From an uncultured Myxococcales bacterium (GTDB lineage: Bacteria > Myxococcota_A > UBA9042), in assembly GCA_903840165.1 (NCBI GenBank), contig CAIMEY010000048.1, forward strand, positions 21,741-85,740: DNA of 64,000 nt, in the 5' to 3' direction. The position numbers were made by a program, and so were the translations under genes. Below the pieces are notes generated by a model. That model saw only the letters and a program-made list of their open reading frames with translations, was not told the DNA's origin and did no database searches. Positions 9,967 to 19,558 of the stretch are shown piece after piece (positions within the stretch are counted from its first letter, which is position 1; the number at the start of each line of letters is the position of its first letter).

Positions 9967-11208
9967 ATGAACGGACAGAATCTTTCCTATTTTACAATGG
10001 CTGGCCTGATGCTGTCTTGCTGTTGGGCAGCGCCAAGTCAGGCTACGAGCGGTTGGGACGGCATGGCCCCCGTCTGCATCAAAGCCTTTGCCGCGCCAGA
10101 CAAATCGGACGCCAAGAAGCTCCTGAGTTGCGCCGACACCTTTTCGGCGGAAGCCCGCACGGACAACCTTTCGGGTGCCGATAAGTCCACGATCGAAAAG
10201 GGTTTGCGCTGGATGTACGACAATGGCGAGAGCCCCGCGCCCGCCGTTGCCCGCGATGGACTGACGCGTCTGGGCATCAAGATGCCGGCGAAAGGGTCCG
10301 CGACAACAGCAAAAAGCAATGGAACCAATGTAGTAGCCGCCGAAGCACAGCGCAAGAAATACGACCCGCCCGAGGCCAAGACCGCCGACGCCCAGGCGGC
10401 CGATAAGATGGCCAAGGAAGCGGTGGCCAAGTTCGTCAGCAAGAAGAAGTGGACTGATGGTGCCAAACAGCTTGAAAAAGCACTGGAAAAGAATCCGCGC
10501 GGCGAGTACATCCTCTACAACTTGGCTTGCACCTTGGCCAATATGGAAGGCAAGCAGGACAAGGCCGATGAATACCTGCAAGACCTTGCGGATTTGGGCA
10601 CGGAAGATGCCACCAAGCGTCTCGTGAAGGCGCGCACGGACCCGGACCTAGAGCCGATGCGCGACAATTCAGACTTCAAGCGAATTACGGGTTACGCACG
10701 CATTCAGGTCGTCAATACCATTGGTACGCCCGGCGATAAGGGTGTTGAAAATATTCAGAAATTGCTCGCAAAGCTAGAACATCGCAAGGCTGATGAGGCT
10801 GATGTCGATAAACCTCAAGAGTTCTGCGTGGTTCAGTTCAAACCCCATGCAAAGGCGTTGGCCGGTTTGGTGTCGGACCTTTTGAAGTCGCCGGTCAAGC
10901 TCGATGAAATCAAAGAGGGCAAGTACGACCTCATCATCCGCTGGGGTAGCAAGGTCGAAGACGGTAAAGCCATTTCGCTGGGTCCAGATACAGGTGATGA
11001 AGCCATCGCTGACGCCCGCAAAAAGCAGAACAAAGTGCTGGCCCAACCGGACGCCGCGCTCAACAAGGTCAACAAGGTACTCAACACGCCGGACCACGCC
11101 TACAATGAAGGCCAGGCGGCTATTTCACGAACAGAAACATCGGTTAAGAAGGCGCAGGGCGCTGTCGACAAGGTCAAGGGCCTGGGCGAAAAGCTCAATA
11201 AATTGTGA
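9967..11208 (+). CDS. Exported protein with TPR-like repeat region
   Basis: The 413-residue product starts with a signal-like segment (MNGQNLSYFTMAGLMLSCCW, then APSQA). A Lys/Ala-rich middle follows, with a TPR-like block (WTDGAKQLEKALEKNPRGEY, then ILYNLACTLANM). The C-terminal helical region is lysine-rich with LNKVNKVLNTP and VKKAQGAVDKVKGL. The ATG at 9967 is preferred because GGAGG ends nine bases upstream and the resulting protein opens with the signal peptide. An ATG nine bases earlier sits directly on the Shine-Dalgarno. No enzymatic motif is visible; a periplasmic scaffold role is only an inference. Confidence 0.7.
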   Translation: MNGQNLSYFTMAGLMLSCCWAAPSQATSGWDGMAPVCIKAFAAPDKSDAKKLLSCADTFSAEARTDNLSGADKSTIEKGLRWMYDNGESPAPAVARDGLTRLGIKMPAKGSATTAKSNGTNVVAAEAQRKKYDPPEAKTADAQAADKMAKEAVAKFVSKKKWTDGAKQLEKALEKNPRGEYILYNLACTLANMEGKQDKADEYLQDLADLGTEDATKRLVKARTDPDLEPMRDNSDFKRITGYARIQVVNTIGTPGDKGVENIQKLLAKLEHRKADEADVDKPQEFCVVQFKPHAKALAGLVSDLLKSPVKLDEIKEGKYDLIIRWGSKVEDGKAISLGPDTGDEAIADARKKQNKVLAQPDAALNKVNKVLNTPDHAYNEGQAAISRTETSVKKAQGAVDKVKGLGEKLNKL

Positions 11209-11325
11209 CCGTCGATGGGCCGGGCTTGGCGGTTGGCTGACCGGCGAATTGGCGTGCAGACTAGCGGAGCAGGGGCTCTGACCGTGCGCATCCACCGATC
11301 GTGACAACGCGGCGCAGATGGAATC

Positions 11326-11640
11326 ATGCAATTCACTGAGTTTCTGAGCAAAGTGACGCCCATCGAGTGGGCCGTGGTCGGCATCGCGCTAGGCGTGTGT
11401 CTGCTAGGTTCGCTGCTGCCGCATATGGGCAATCTTTTGGGGCGGTTGCTGCTCGGCGAGGATCCCCTTTTGGCCCGCTGGCAGGTCGCGCGGCAAAACC
11501 GCCGGCAGCAGGCGCTGGGGCAGCGGCAAGCGCGCAAGGCGGCCAAGAAAGCGGGCAAGGAGGCTGGCATCAGCGCGGCAAAGCGTACTGAAAATAAGGC
11601 GGTTGCTCGCCAAGCCTCCGGCGACACGTCTGCGCCCTGA
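11326..11640 (+). CDS. Small single-span membrane protein
   Basis: A 104-residue protein with one hydrophobic helix near residues 13-32 (EWAVVGIALGVCLLGSLLP), then a strongly basic, Ala/Lys/Gln/Arg-rich cytoplasmic-type tail. No family recognised. It lies 117 nt downstream of the TPR-like gene and 79 nt upstream of maf, on the same strand. Codon usage matches the neighbours, which supports it being real. Confidence 0.6.
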   Translation: MQFTEFLSKVTPIEWAVVGIALGVCLLGSLLPHMGNLLGRLLLGEDPLLARWQVARQNRRQQALGQRQARKAAKKAGKEAGISAAKRTENKAVARQASGDTSAP

Positions 11641-11719
11641 TCCGAGCGCCGCGGACACTCGGCGGCACCAGTTCTTGAATCTCTGGTGTAAAACCCTCTG
11701 ACAATTGCGGGAGTACGCG

Positions 11720-12403
11720 ATGGCCGCGCCCTTGACCCTGGCATCCAGTTCACCGCGTCGCAAAGAGCTCCTAGAGCGCCTTGGCTTTCAACTCCGCATT
11801 GTCCAAGCCAATATTGACGAGTCTCAACTGCCGGCCGAACTGCCGGAGGACTACGCCAAACGCGTCGCGCGGGCCAAGGTTCTGGCGGTCGTGCGGCGCC
11901 TGCAGGCCACCTTGTATACGACCGATCAGGAGGCGCGGCGGCAATTTGCTCAGGGCCCAGGCGGTGTTCCTGCCCATGGCGAGGATCCGGTACGTTGGGT
12001 TGTCGGGGCTGATACCGTGGTAGTCGTCGACGACCAGATCTTCGGCAAGCCCGCTGACCTGCAGGAAGCGCGTGAAATGCTGCTTCGCCTCTCGGGGCGG
12101 GAACACCTAGTCATTACAGGATTTTGCCTGTTTGACCTCAAGCGCAATCGCGAAGGCCTGCAAGCTGTGACCACGGTGGTCAAGTTTAAGGACATCGCGG
12201 GGCATGAGATCGATCAGTACCTGTCCACCGGCGAAAGCATGGACAAAGCAGGCGCTTACGCGGTGCAGGGCGTCGGCAGCTACTTGGTGGAGTACATGCG
12301 CGGGTCTTATACCAACGTGGTCGGGCTGCCCCTGTGTCAGGTCATTGAAATGATGGAAGAAATGGGCGCGCGCGATGTGTTGCCCTGGGGGCGGGATTCG
12401 TGA
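11720..12403 (+). CDS. maf: Maf-family nucleoside triphosphate pyrophosphatase
   Basis: The 227-residue protein has the Maf signature SSSPRRKELLERLG at the N terminus and VVGADTVVVVDDQIFGKP in the core. Both form the nucleotide pocket that hydrolyses non-canonical or surplus NTPs. It carries an insertion of roughly 30 residues between these motifs (containing TTDQEARRQFAQGPGG), making it longer than the usual length of about 195 residues. The ATG at 11720 follows a GCGGGAG site and places the signature right after the start. Its TGA overlaps the GTG start of the next gene (GTGA), indicating coupling with yggS. Confidence 0.9.
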   Translation: MAAPLTLASSSPRRKELLERLGFQLRIVQANIDESQLPAELPEDYAKRVARAKVLAVVRRLQATLYTTDQEARRQFAQGPGGVPAHGEDPVRWVVGADTVVVVDDQIFGKPADLQEAREMLLRLSGREHLVITGFCLFDLKRNREGLQAVTTVVKFKDIAGHEIDQYLSTGESMDKAGAYAVQGVGSYLVEYMRGSYTNVVGLPLCQVIEMMEEMGARDVLPWGRDS

Positions 12404-13131
12404 GTCTGCAAGCAACTGACATTGCACACAATTTAGACGTCGTGCGCAGCCAGATCGCGGCTGCCGCGCTGCAGGCGGGCCGCTCACCGCAAGAAGTGAC
12501 CTTGGTCGCTGTCAGCAAAGGCCAAGATACCCAGACCATTCGCGCCGCCTACGCCGCCGGCCAACGCGATTTTGGCGAGAACTATGTGCAGGAGTGGCAG
12601 GAAAAGGCCCAGGCGCTGATCGACCTGCCCGATTTGCGCTGGCATTTCCTCGGGCATTTGCAGCGTAACAAGGTCAAATTGGTCATTGGTCACGTGCATT
12701 TGCTGCATGGTGTCGATGACATGCAGGGCCTAGACGAAATGGCGCGACAGGCCCACGCCCAACGCCTACAGCAGGCGGTGCTGATTCAGGTCAATCCAGC
12801 GCAAGAGCAGCAAAAGCGCGGATGTACGGAACACGACGTCGAGCTGTTTGTTGATATCTTGCTCCGCTCGCCAGGTCTGTGTCTGCAAGGGCTGATGATC
12901 ATTCCGCCCGCCAGTGACGACCCTGAGGACGCCCGGCCGTGGTTTGCGCGCCTTAGGACGTTGCGCGATCGCTTGGCCGCTGAATATGCAGGCGATTCTC
13001 GGCTGCCGGCCCTGTGGCAACTGTCCATGGGCATGAGCAGCGACTTTGAGGTGGCGATTGGGCAAGGAGCCACGCTAGTGCGCGTGGGTACAGCCATTTT
13101 TGGCCCGCGCCTGCCCAAGCAAGCCACGTAG
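12400..13131 (+). CDS. yggS: YggS/PLPBP family pyridoxal-phosphate homeostasis protein
   Basis: The 243-residue protein follows the YggS pattern: VTLVAVSKGQ contains the lysine that binds PLP. DFGENYVQEWQEKA, WHFLGHLQRNK and LQGLMIIPP follow, and LSMGMSSDFEVAI is the phosphate-binding C-terminal signature. The family controls free PLP and amino-acid pools and has no known catalytic turnover. Its GTG start overlaps the maf stop by four bases, so the pair is an operon. Confidence 0.93.
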   Translation: MSLQATDIAHNLDVVRSQIAAAALQAGRSPQEVTLVAVSKGQDTQTIRAAYAAGQRDFGENYVQEWQEKAQALIDLPDLRWHFLGHLQRNKVKLVIGHVHLLHGVDDMQGLDEMARQAHAQRLQQAVLIQVNPAQEQQKRGCTEHDVELFVDILLRSPGLCLQGLMIIPPASDDPEDARPWFARLRTLRDRLAAEYAGDSRLPALWQLSMGMSSDFEVAIGQGATLVRVGTAIFGPRLPKQAT

Positions 13132-13251
13132 GCCCAGCAAAATCGGGTCGCCTGAGGGTCGCGTTTGCGGGCCCAGCCCTTGCCACCAGCGCGGCGGTTG
13201 CCTAGGGTGCACGCCAGCGTCGCAATCCCCGCGCCGCCGATGGAGCCGCCC

Positions 13252-14100
13252 ATGTCCCAGGATGCCCCTGCGTCGACCCTGCCCGCAGAGACCTGTTACC
13301 ACGGTGTCAAGGCTGAAAACGGCGAACTTCTGCACCGTTACGGGTCCCATGTCCACCTGATCCACGATCCCCTGGCCCTGACTTGGCTGGCGCGGCTGAG
13401 TCACGCGGGCTCGCAGCAGCCCGAAGTCAATCGCCTGATAACGCACCTCTATCGCGGCTTGGTGCGCGAGGTGATTAACCGAGAATTCCCTAAGAAGTCA
13501 GTGCGTTCTGAGACGCGCATGAGTCAGCACACCCCGCACGGCTACTACACCGGTGACGTTATCGACCCGCAGACCGAGGTGACCAGCGTCGACATTGCCC
13601 GCGCCGGTATCCTGCCGTCGATGGTATGCTTTGAAAGTCTTTGCGAAATTCTCGATCCCACCCGCGTGCGTCAGGACCACATTCTGATGAACCGCGTCGT
13701 CGACGAACAGGCCCATGTCACCGGCGCTGGCATGTATGGTCGCAAAATTGCAGGCCCTGTGGCCGGTCGTTACCTGCTGGTGCCCGATCCAATGGGGGCT
13801 ACGGGTGGATCGTTGACGGCGGCAATTCGCTTCTATCTCAATGAGTTGGATGGCGCGCCACGGCATATCTTCGCGCTCAATCTGATGGTCACCCCTGAGT
13901 TTATTCGCCGCTTGACGGATGAATTCCCAGGAATGGTGAGCATTTACGCTTATCGCATTGACCGCGGTCTGTCGCCACCGGAAGTGTTGGCCGACATGCC
14001 GGGGGCCCAATGGGCGCTGGAACGTGGCCTGACCGACCATCAGTACATCGTGCCCGGTGCGGGCGGCATGGGCGAAATCATGAACAATGCGCTGAGCTAG
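13252..14100 (+). CDS. Uracil phosphoribosyltransferase-like protein, long form
   Basis: The 282-residue protein contains the PRPP-binding loop DPMGATGGSLTAA near residue 180 and the RAGILPSM segment. The C-terminal GLTDHQYIVPGAGGMG corresponds to the uracil-binding end of UPRTases. Typical bacterial Upp has about 208 residues; this one carries an N-terminal extension and is divergent, so uracil specificity is probable but not certain. The ATG at 13252 is preceded by GGAG seven bases upstream. It lies 50 nt before hypoxanthine phosphoribosyltransferase, consistent with a nucleobase salvage unit. Confidence 0.75.
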   Translation: MSQDAPASTLPAETCYHGVKAENGELLHRYGSHVHLIHDPLALTWLARLSHAGSQQPEVNRLITHLYRGLVREVINREFPKKSVRSETRMSQHTPHGYYTGDVIDPQTEVTSVDIARAGILPSMVCFESLCEILDPTRVRQDHILMNRVVDEQAHVTGAGMYGRKIAGPVAGRYLLVPDPMGATGGSLTAAIRFYLNELDGAPRHIFALNLMVTPEFIRRLTDEFPGMVSIYAYRIDRGLSPPEVLADMPGAQWALERGLTDHQYIVPGAGGMGEIMNNALS

Positions 14101-14150
14101 TCGACGTAGTGCAGCAATGGTTTGGCGGCGCACGTTGATCGGAGGTATGC

Positions 14151-14714
14151 ATGGCCACGCGAGAAGTCGTCATTCCCTATCTGACTGCAGCGCAAATCGC
14201 GGCGCGCACAGCTGAACTCGGTGAACAGATTACCCACCAAGGCCTTGGCGACAAGCCGCTGGTGGTGATCTGCGTCCTCAAAGGATCTGTGTTGTTTTAC
14301 GCAGACTTGGTTCGGCAGATTGACCTGGCGACCAACCTCGTCTTTCTCGGCGTTTCATCCTATGCCGGTCAGACCGAGTCCAGTGGCGCCGTGCGCTTGA
14401 CCCATGATTTGACACTGGATATTGCCGGCCGCGATGTTCTGGTCGTCGAAGACATCGTCGATACGGGCCTGACGATGAGCTATCTGCTTGATATTCTTAG
14501 CGCGCGCCGCCCGTCGCGTCTGCGGGTCTGCACCTTGCTGCACAAGCCCGCGCGCAAGAAGGTGGATACGCCTTTGGATTACGTGGGTTTTACCATTGAC
14601 GACGTCTTTGTCATCGGTTACGGCCTGGACTACGACGAACGCTACCGAAACCTGCCCTATATCGGGACGATGCAGTTTGTGCCGGATTCTGCCGACCCGC
14701 CGCCGGTGGGGTAG
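14151..14714 (+). CDS. hpt: Hypoxanthine phosphoribosyltransferase
   Basis: The 187-residue protein carries the PRPP loop VLVVEDIVDTGLTMSYL near residue 100, the N-terminal VCVLKGSVLFYADL-type segment, and the C-terminal FVIGYGLDYDERYRNLPYIG that defines purine PRTases. It converts hypoxanthine or guanine plus PRPP into IMP or GMP. Its ATG follows GATCGGAGG at ideal distance. The metallo-beta-lactamase-fold gene starts nine bases after its stop. Confidence 0.93.
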   Translation: MATREVVIPYLTAAQIAARTAELGEQITHQGLGDKPLVVICVLKGSVLFYADLVRQIDLATNLVFLGVSSYAGQTESSGAVRLTHDLTLDIAGRDVLVVEDIVDTGLTMSYLLDILSARRPSRLRVCTLLHKPARKKVDTPLDYVGFTIDDVFVIGYGLDYDERYRNLPYIGTMQFVPDSADPPPVG

Positions 14715-14723
14715 GAGGGCCCC

Positions 14724-15353
14724 GTGCGATTGCGCTGGCTCGGTCACGCAGCCTTTTCCCTGGAAATAGGCGGCATTACCCTGTGCCTGGACCCGCATCG
14801 GCCCGGGGCAGTTGGGGGGCGGTTCGCGCTGCCCGCCATCCATGGCCCCTTTGACGCCGTGATCATTAGCCATCGCCACGAAGACCACGCAGGCTGGACG
14901 CCGGCCCTGGGCTCCAACCGGCTGATCGACCACGATATTGACCTTGGACCCGTGCAATTGCGCATGCGCGCTGTGGTTCATGACCTCGCGGCAGGCACGC
15001 GCGCCGGATTGGTGCGGATGATGTCGGTGCAGGCGGCAGGGGAAAGACTGGTGCACTGTAGCGATATTGCTGCCTTTTCCTCGGCTGATGTCGCTTGGTT
15101 GCGCGGGACCGATGTGCTGCTGGTGCCGTGCGGCGGAACCTACACCTTTGACGGTCAGCAAGCGGCTGATTTTGCTAGACAAGTGGGCGCGCGCTGGACT
15201 GTGCCCATGCACTATGCAGATCCGCGCATCGACCTGCCTTTGCGTCCTCTGGCCGACTTCGCCCGCGCCTGGGGAGAGCGGGTGGTTCCCGCTGAAAGCC
15301 TTGATACCAAAGGCAATCAGCCCGCTGGAGCCTTAAGTTTGCGCCGGCCTTGA
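14724..15353 (+). CDS. Metallo-beta-lactamase-fold hydrolase, UlaG-like
   Basis: The 209-residue protein starts LRWLGHAAFSLEIGGITLCL and contains the metal motif SHRHEDHAG (HxHxDH) near residue 50. Later HCSDI and MHYAD supply further likely metal ligands. This matches the UlaG/UPF0173 branch of metal-dependent hydrolases; the substrate cannot be inferred. The start is GTG with AGGAGGG just upstream. It follows hpt by nine bases and may share its transcript. Confidence 0.78.
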   Translation: MRLRWLGHAAFSLEIGGITLCLDPHRPGAVGGRFALPAIHGPFDAVIISHRHEDHAGWTPALGSNRLIDHDIDLGPVQLRMRAVVHDLAAGTRAGLVRMMSVQAAGERLVHCSDIAAFSSADVAWLRGTDVLLVPCGGTYTFDGQQAADFARQVGARWTVPMHYADPRIDLPLRPLADFARAWGERVVPAESLDTKGNQPAGALSLRRP

Positions 15354-15473
15354 GGGCGTCCACACAGGCGGACCCTTCGCCTTTGCTTAGGCCTTCACGT
15401 TGCCAAGAGGCGGTGAGACCGGTACCCTATGCGGATCGGCCTGCCCGCCGCCCATGGCATTTTGGAGCGTATC

Positions 15474-17693
15474 ATGAATCTTTTCAAGTGTTTTGGCCGG
15501 AGCGCCGCGTCTTTGACTTGCCTCGTTACACTCAGTCTAGCTTTGGGGCTGGGCAACGGTTGCTCGTCGGGCTCCAACGCCACGGGCGCCAATACGGTCG
15601 CGCAAACCGATGCCAAGGCAGGCGATTCATCGGCAAATGCGGATTCTTCTGAGGCTGACGGCATAACCACTGCTGACACCGCTGGCGTCGACGCCGATGC
15701 CGCGCAACCACAGGATACGACGCAGCAACCTTCAGACGCAGCCGATGCCGTGGCCGATACGCAGGTCGGCGACACGACCGTCACGGATACCGCGGTTACC
15801 GATGGTGCAACCGGTGACAGCTCGGGCGACGCCAAGGCGGATAGCGGCAAGACCGACGGCGGTGGCAGCGATGTCGCCGTCGTGGATGCAGGCCCGCCCA
15901 AACCCGATAAGTGCGAGGCCGATGTCGATTGCGCCATGGGCAACTGGGGCACCTGCCTGCCCGCGATTTGCAACAAGACCACGGGCGCTTGCGAACTGAC
16001 GCCGGCCAAGGACGGTTCCGCTTGCAAGACCCTGGGACCTTGCGGCAATCAGGGCGTTTGCAAGTTGGGTGCCTGCATCGCCGCGAGCGCCTGCGTGCCC
16101 CAACAATGTCAGGCTATTGGCCTTTCCTGTGGCAGCAAGATTGAGCTCAAGCCGGCCGATTTTGGCGCCTCGACCCTATCGAACTACCCATGCCTCAAGG
16201 ACAAATGGACGGGGGGCGAGGTTGTCTACGCCCTCGGAGCCGATGCCACCGCTACCGCCGCCGTGACCTTGACCTTAGGCACCGGCGCACAGGCCGTGTT
16301 GATCGACCTGGCCGTCGCAAGTGCCGGCGTGTGTGACCCAAATGCTTGTTTTGCAACGGGCAATTCCATGACCCTTGGCTTGGCCCCGGGCGTCGTCCAT
16401 CGCTTGGTGGTCGAGACAGCCGCCGCCAATGCCGGGCCCGTGACCTTGAGCGTCGATTGCACGGCCATCACCATCTGCGGTGACGGTCAATGCGCCGTGG
16501 GCGAGTCTGCTGCGACTTGTCCCAAAGATTGCGGCGGCTTAGCCGTGTGCGGCGACGGTAACTGCGAGGCCGGCACGGAATCCTGTGGCAGTTGCCCTGC
16601 GGACTGCGGCGACTGCCCGCCCGAATGCACGCCCAAGACCATGCAATCGCCCAATCCTACCGGCTGCAGCGGTTGTGCCTGTGAACAATGCGTCTGCAAG
16701 GGCCCAATTCCCGGAGGGAATTCCGGTGGCGACGGCTTCTGCTGCCAGAGCGCCTGGGACAACCTGTGCGTGAGCGAGTGCGGCCAGTGCGGCACCAAGT
16801 GCCCGAGCGGTAGCCTTTGCGGCGACAACAAGTGCGATTTCTCAGAATCCTTCACCAATTGCCCCAATGACTGCCCGGCCAAGGCCCTGTGCGGCGATGG
16901 CCTGTGCGTCGCCGGCGAGTCCTGCACGACTTGCCCAACAGATTGCGGAGGTTGCGGCGGCGCGACGCCCCTGCCCAAGTGCGGCGACAAGACCTGTGAC
17001 GCAAGCGAACACTGCAACACCTGCCCCCAAGATTGCGGCATTTGCAGCGGGGACTGCACCGTGCAGACGGGCAAGGGCTGCCCAGGTTGCGCTTGCGAAT
17101 CGCAGGTTTGCGACGTCTTCCCCGAATGCTGCACCACAGCTTGGGACAGCAACTGCGTGTCGATGTGCGCGTCGGTCGGCAAGTTGACCTGCCCGGTTTC
17201 GACGTGCGGCGACGGCGAATGCGCGCCGGACGAAGACGCGTACAGTTGCCCCGACGACTGCGCCGATTGCGGCGACGGCACCTGCGCCCTGCCCGAAGAC
17301 GCCACCAACTGTTTCAAAGATTGTGGTTGCGGCAACGGCATTTGCACGGATCAGGAGACCAAGGTCAGCTGCCCCAAGGATTGTGGCTGCGGCAATGGCA
17401 AGTGCGAAGCCGATGAAACAGCAACCAGTTGCCCCAAGGACTGCTACTGTGGCGACGGCACTTGCTCGACCTGGGAAGACAAGACCAGTTGCCCGGGCGA
17501 CTGCGCGTTAGGCTGCAAACCGAGCCCGAACGGCGACCCGGGTTGTGGCGGCTGCGAATGCGAAGCGTGCGTCTGTAAGGGCCCAATACCCAATGGGAAT
17601 CCTACTGGCGACGACTGGTGCTGCAGCAACTCCTGGGACAGCATCTGCGCAGGCGAATGCAAGCAGTGCAGCCCTGGATTCTGTGGACCGTAA
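15474..17693 (+). CDS. Cysteine-repeat surface lipoprotein (CGDGxC repeats)
   Basis: The 739-residue product has a lipoprotein signal with lipobox LGNGC (lipidated Cys about residue 30). An Asp/Thr/Ala-rich flexible linker to about residue 145 follows, then a disulfide-rich block and a beta-sandwich resembling a pre-peptidase C-terminal domain. The rest holds ten repeats of the form CGDGxCxxxExxxxCPxDC and three modules of the form GCxGCxCExxVC...CCxxxWDxxCVxxC. Such architectures are common on outer-membrane lipoproteins of myxobacteria and relatives; function is unknown. The ATG at 15474 has TTGGAGCG upstream. A paralogue follows 68 nt downstream. Confidence 0.82.
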   Translation: MNLFKCFGRSAASLTCLVTLSLALGLGNGCSSGSNATGANTVAQTDAKAGDSSANADSSEADGITTADTAGVDADAAQPQDTTQQPSDAADAVADTQVGDTTVTDTAVTDGATGDSSGDAKADSGKTDGGGSDVAVVDAGPPKPDKCEADVDCAMGNWGTCLPAICNKTTGACELTPAKDGSACKTLGPCGNQGVCKLGACIAASACVPQQCQAIGLSCGSKIELKPADFGASTLSNYPCLKDKWTGGEVVYALGADATATAAVTLTLGTGAQAVLIDLAVASAGVCDPNACFATGNSMTLGLAPGVVHRLVVETAAANAGPVTLSVDCTAITICGDGQCAVGESAATCPKDCGGLAVCGDGNCEAGTESCGSCPADCGDCPPECTPKTMQSPNPTGCSGCACEQCVCKGPIPGGNSGGDGFCCQSAWDNLCVSECGQCGTKCPSGSLCGDNKCDFSESFTNCPNDCPAKALCGDGLCVAGESCTTCPTDCGGCGGATPLPKCGDKTCDASEHCNTCPQDCGICSGDCTVQTGKGCPGCACESQVCDVFPECCTTAWDSNCVSMCASVGKLTCPVSTCGDGECAPDEDAYSCPDDCADCGDGTCALPEDATNCFKDCGCGNGICTDQETKVSCPKDCGCGNGKCEADETATSCPKDCYCGDGTCSTWEDKTSCPGDCALGCKPSPNGDPGCGGCECEACVCKGPIPNGNPTGDDWCCSNSWDSICAGECKQCSPGFCGP

Positions 17694-17761
17694 TTTCGTT
17701 AGATGATTCAGGAATCGAAGTGATTCCTACCCATCCCCCTTTGTGAATCTGGAGCGTCGCG

Positions 17762-19558
17762 ATGCATATTGGACCCGTTGGTTGTCGTCTAGTTCCGTGG
17801 CTTTTTGTTTCCATTGCCGCTCTTAGCGCTGCGTGCAGCAGTTCGTCCAAGACCACGACTGCAGGCGGGACCGGAGCCGATGTCGCATCCGGGGCGGATA
17901 CCTTAGGGACAACCTCTGGAAATGACGTAGGGGGTTCGGCTGACGGCAGCACAGGTGCCGATACCCAAGCGCCAGCCGATACGGTGGCGCCAAGTGACAC
18001 AGGCGTGGTCACCGACGTCAAGGGGGGCAACGACAGCAGCGGCACTAAGGACACAGGTTCAGCCAACGACAGCAGCGGAGGCGATAGCGGTGGCGGCGAT
18101 GCCGTCTCAGCCAAGTGCGCCACAGATGCCGATTGTGGAGGCGCCATCAGCGATTGCCTCGCAGCCACCTGCAACGTCAGCACCGGTGCCTGCGAACTCA
18201 AGAACGCGGCCGATGGCACCACCTGCAAGGCCGATGGACCCTGCGCCGGTTCCGGCTCCTGCAAGAGCGGCGCCTGTGCGTTTTCAGCTACTTGCCCGAG
18301 CAGCGCCTGCACGCCCACGCCGATCAAGTGCGGCGACACGGTGAGCATCGACATCGCCAAGCTGGCCGCGAGCAAGATCGCCAAGTACAGCTGCAACATC
18401 GCCGACTGGACCGGCGGCGAGCAGGTCTACGTCCTGGCCGCAGGCGCCGCAGAACAGGCTGCCACGGTTGAGCTTTCAGGCGTGCCGACCAGCACGGCGC
18501 TCTTGTTTGACCTCGCCGTCATCGACGGTCAGTGCACGCCGAGTAAGTGCGACCTCAGTGGCGCTAAGTTGCAACTCGGTTTGCCGGTTGGGATTTCTCG
18601 GTATGTCGCCGTCGACAGCAAGACCGGTGGTAGCGGCACGGCCAAGCTGACGGTGACCTGCAACACGCTGACCACCTGCGGCGATTCCAAGTGCGAAGGC
18701 AGCGAAAGCAGTGCCAACTGTCCCAAAGATTGCGGCGCACCCAAGGCGTGCGGCGACGGGAAGTGCGATGCAACCACTGAAAATTGTGCGGGTTGCCCGG
18801 CTGACTGTGGCGCTTGCCCAGCGCCGTGCGCGGCTAAGAAGGATCCGGGATGCCCAGGGAATCCTTGTGAAAAATGCGTCTGTGCTGCCGACGACTTCTG
18901 CTGCGGCACAGCCTGGGACGACACCTGCGTCACCGAATGCTCGGACACCTGCGGCGCTGCGGCCTGTGGCGACGGCAAATGCAGTGCAGCCACGGAAACC
19001 TTTGCCAATTGCCCCAACGATTGCCCGGCGACGGCGGGATGCGGCGACGGCCAGTGCCAAAAGACGGGCGACGCAGCCGAATCCTGCAGCACCTGTCCGG
19101 CCGACTGTGGCCTGTGCAGCAAGCTGGCCGTCTGTGGCGACAAAACCTGTGACGCTACCGAGTCTTGTGGCACCTGCCCCGGCGATTGTGGCGCCTGCGA
19201 CAAAGGCTGCTTGCCCCAAGGTGGCCCGAGTTGCCCGGGCTGCGGCTGCGAAGCCTGCGTCTGTGCCGCCGATGCCTATTGCTGCGACACGGCTTGGGAT
19301 GGACAGTGCGCCAGCGAGTGCATCTCGACGTGCAATGGCCAGTGCCCCGTGGACAAGTGCGGTGACGGCGTCTGCGGCAAGGGCGAGACCTGCGATGATT
19401 GCCCCATGGATTGCGGCAATTGCACGGGTTCGGGCGTTGGCTGCCAAGGCAAATGCGACAAGTCCAGCAAGGACGCCACGGGCGCGACCTGCTGGTGCGA
19501 TACCTTGTGCGACCAAACGGGCGATTGCTGCACCGATAAGAAGCAGTTCTGCCCGTAA
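17762..19558 (+). CDS. Cysteine-repeat surface lipoprotein with somatomedin-B-like C terminus
   Basis: This 598-residue paralogue of the preceding gene has the same order: signal with lipobox LSAAC (Cys 25), Ser/Asp/Thr-rich linker, first disulfide block, and a beta-sandwich beginning about ACTPTPIKCGDTV. It then has six CGDGxC...CPxDC repeats interleaved with two CCxxxWDxxCxxEC modules. It ends in about 38 residues with somatomedin-B-like cysteine spacing (CQGKCDKSS, CWCDTLCDQTGDCCTDKK), which the first paralogue lacks. That module mediates protein binding in eukaryotes; here an adhesive or binding role is inference. The ATG follows CTGGAGCG. Confidence 0.82.
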   Translation: MHIGPVGCRLVPWLFVSIAALSAACSSSSKTTTAGGTGADVASGADTLGTTSGNDVGGSADGSTGADTQAPADTVAPSDTGVVTDVKGGNDSSGTKDTGSANDSSGGDSGGGDAVSAKCATDADCGGAISDCLAATCNVSTGACELKNAADGTTCKADGPCAGSGSCKSGACAFSATCPSSACTPTPIKCGDTVSIDIAKLAASKIAKYSCNIADWTGGEQVYVLAAGAAEQAATVELSGVPTSTALLFDLAVIDGQCTPSKCDLSGAKLQLGLPVGISRYVAVDSKTGGSGTAKLTVTCNTLTTCGDSKCEGSESSANCPKDCGAPKACGDGKCDATTENCAGCPADCGACPAPCAAKKDPGCPGNPCEKCVCAADDFCCGTAWDDTCVTECSDTCGAAACGDGKCSAATETFANCPNDCPATAGCGDGQCQKTGDAAESCSTCPADCGLCSKLAVCGDKTCDATESCGTCPGDCGACDKGCLPQGGPSCPGCGCEACVCAADAYCCDTAWDGQCASECISTCNGQCPVDKCGDGVCGKGETCDDCPMDCGNCTGSGVGCQGKCDKSSKDATGATCWCDTLCDQTGDCCTDKKQFCP

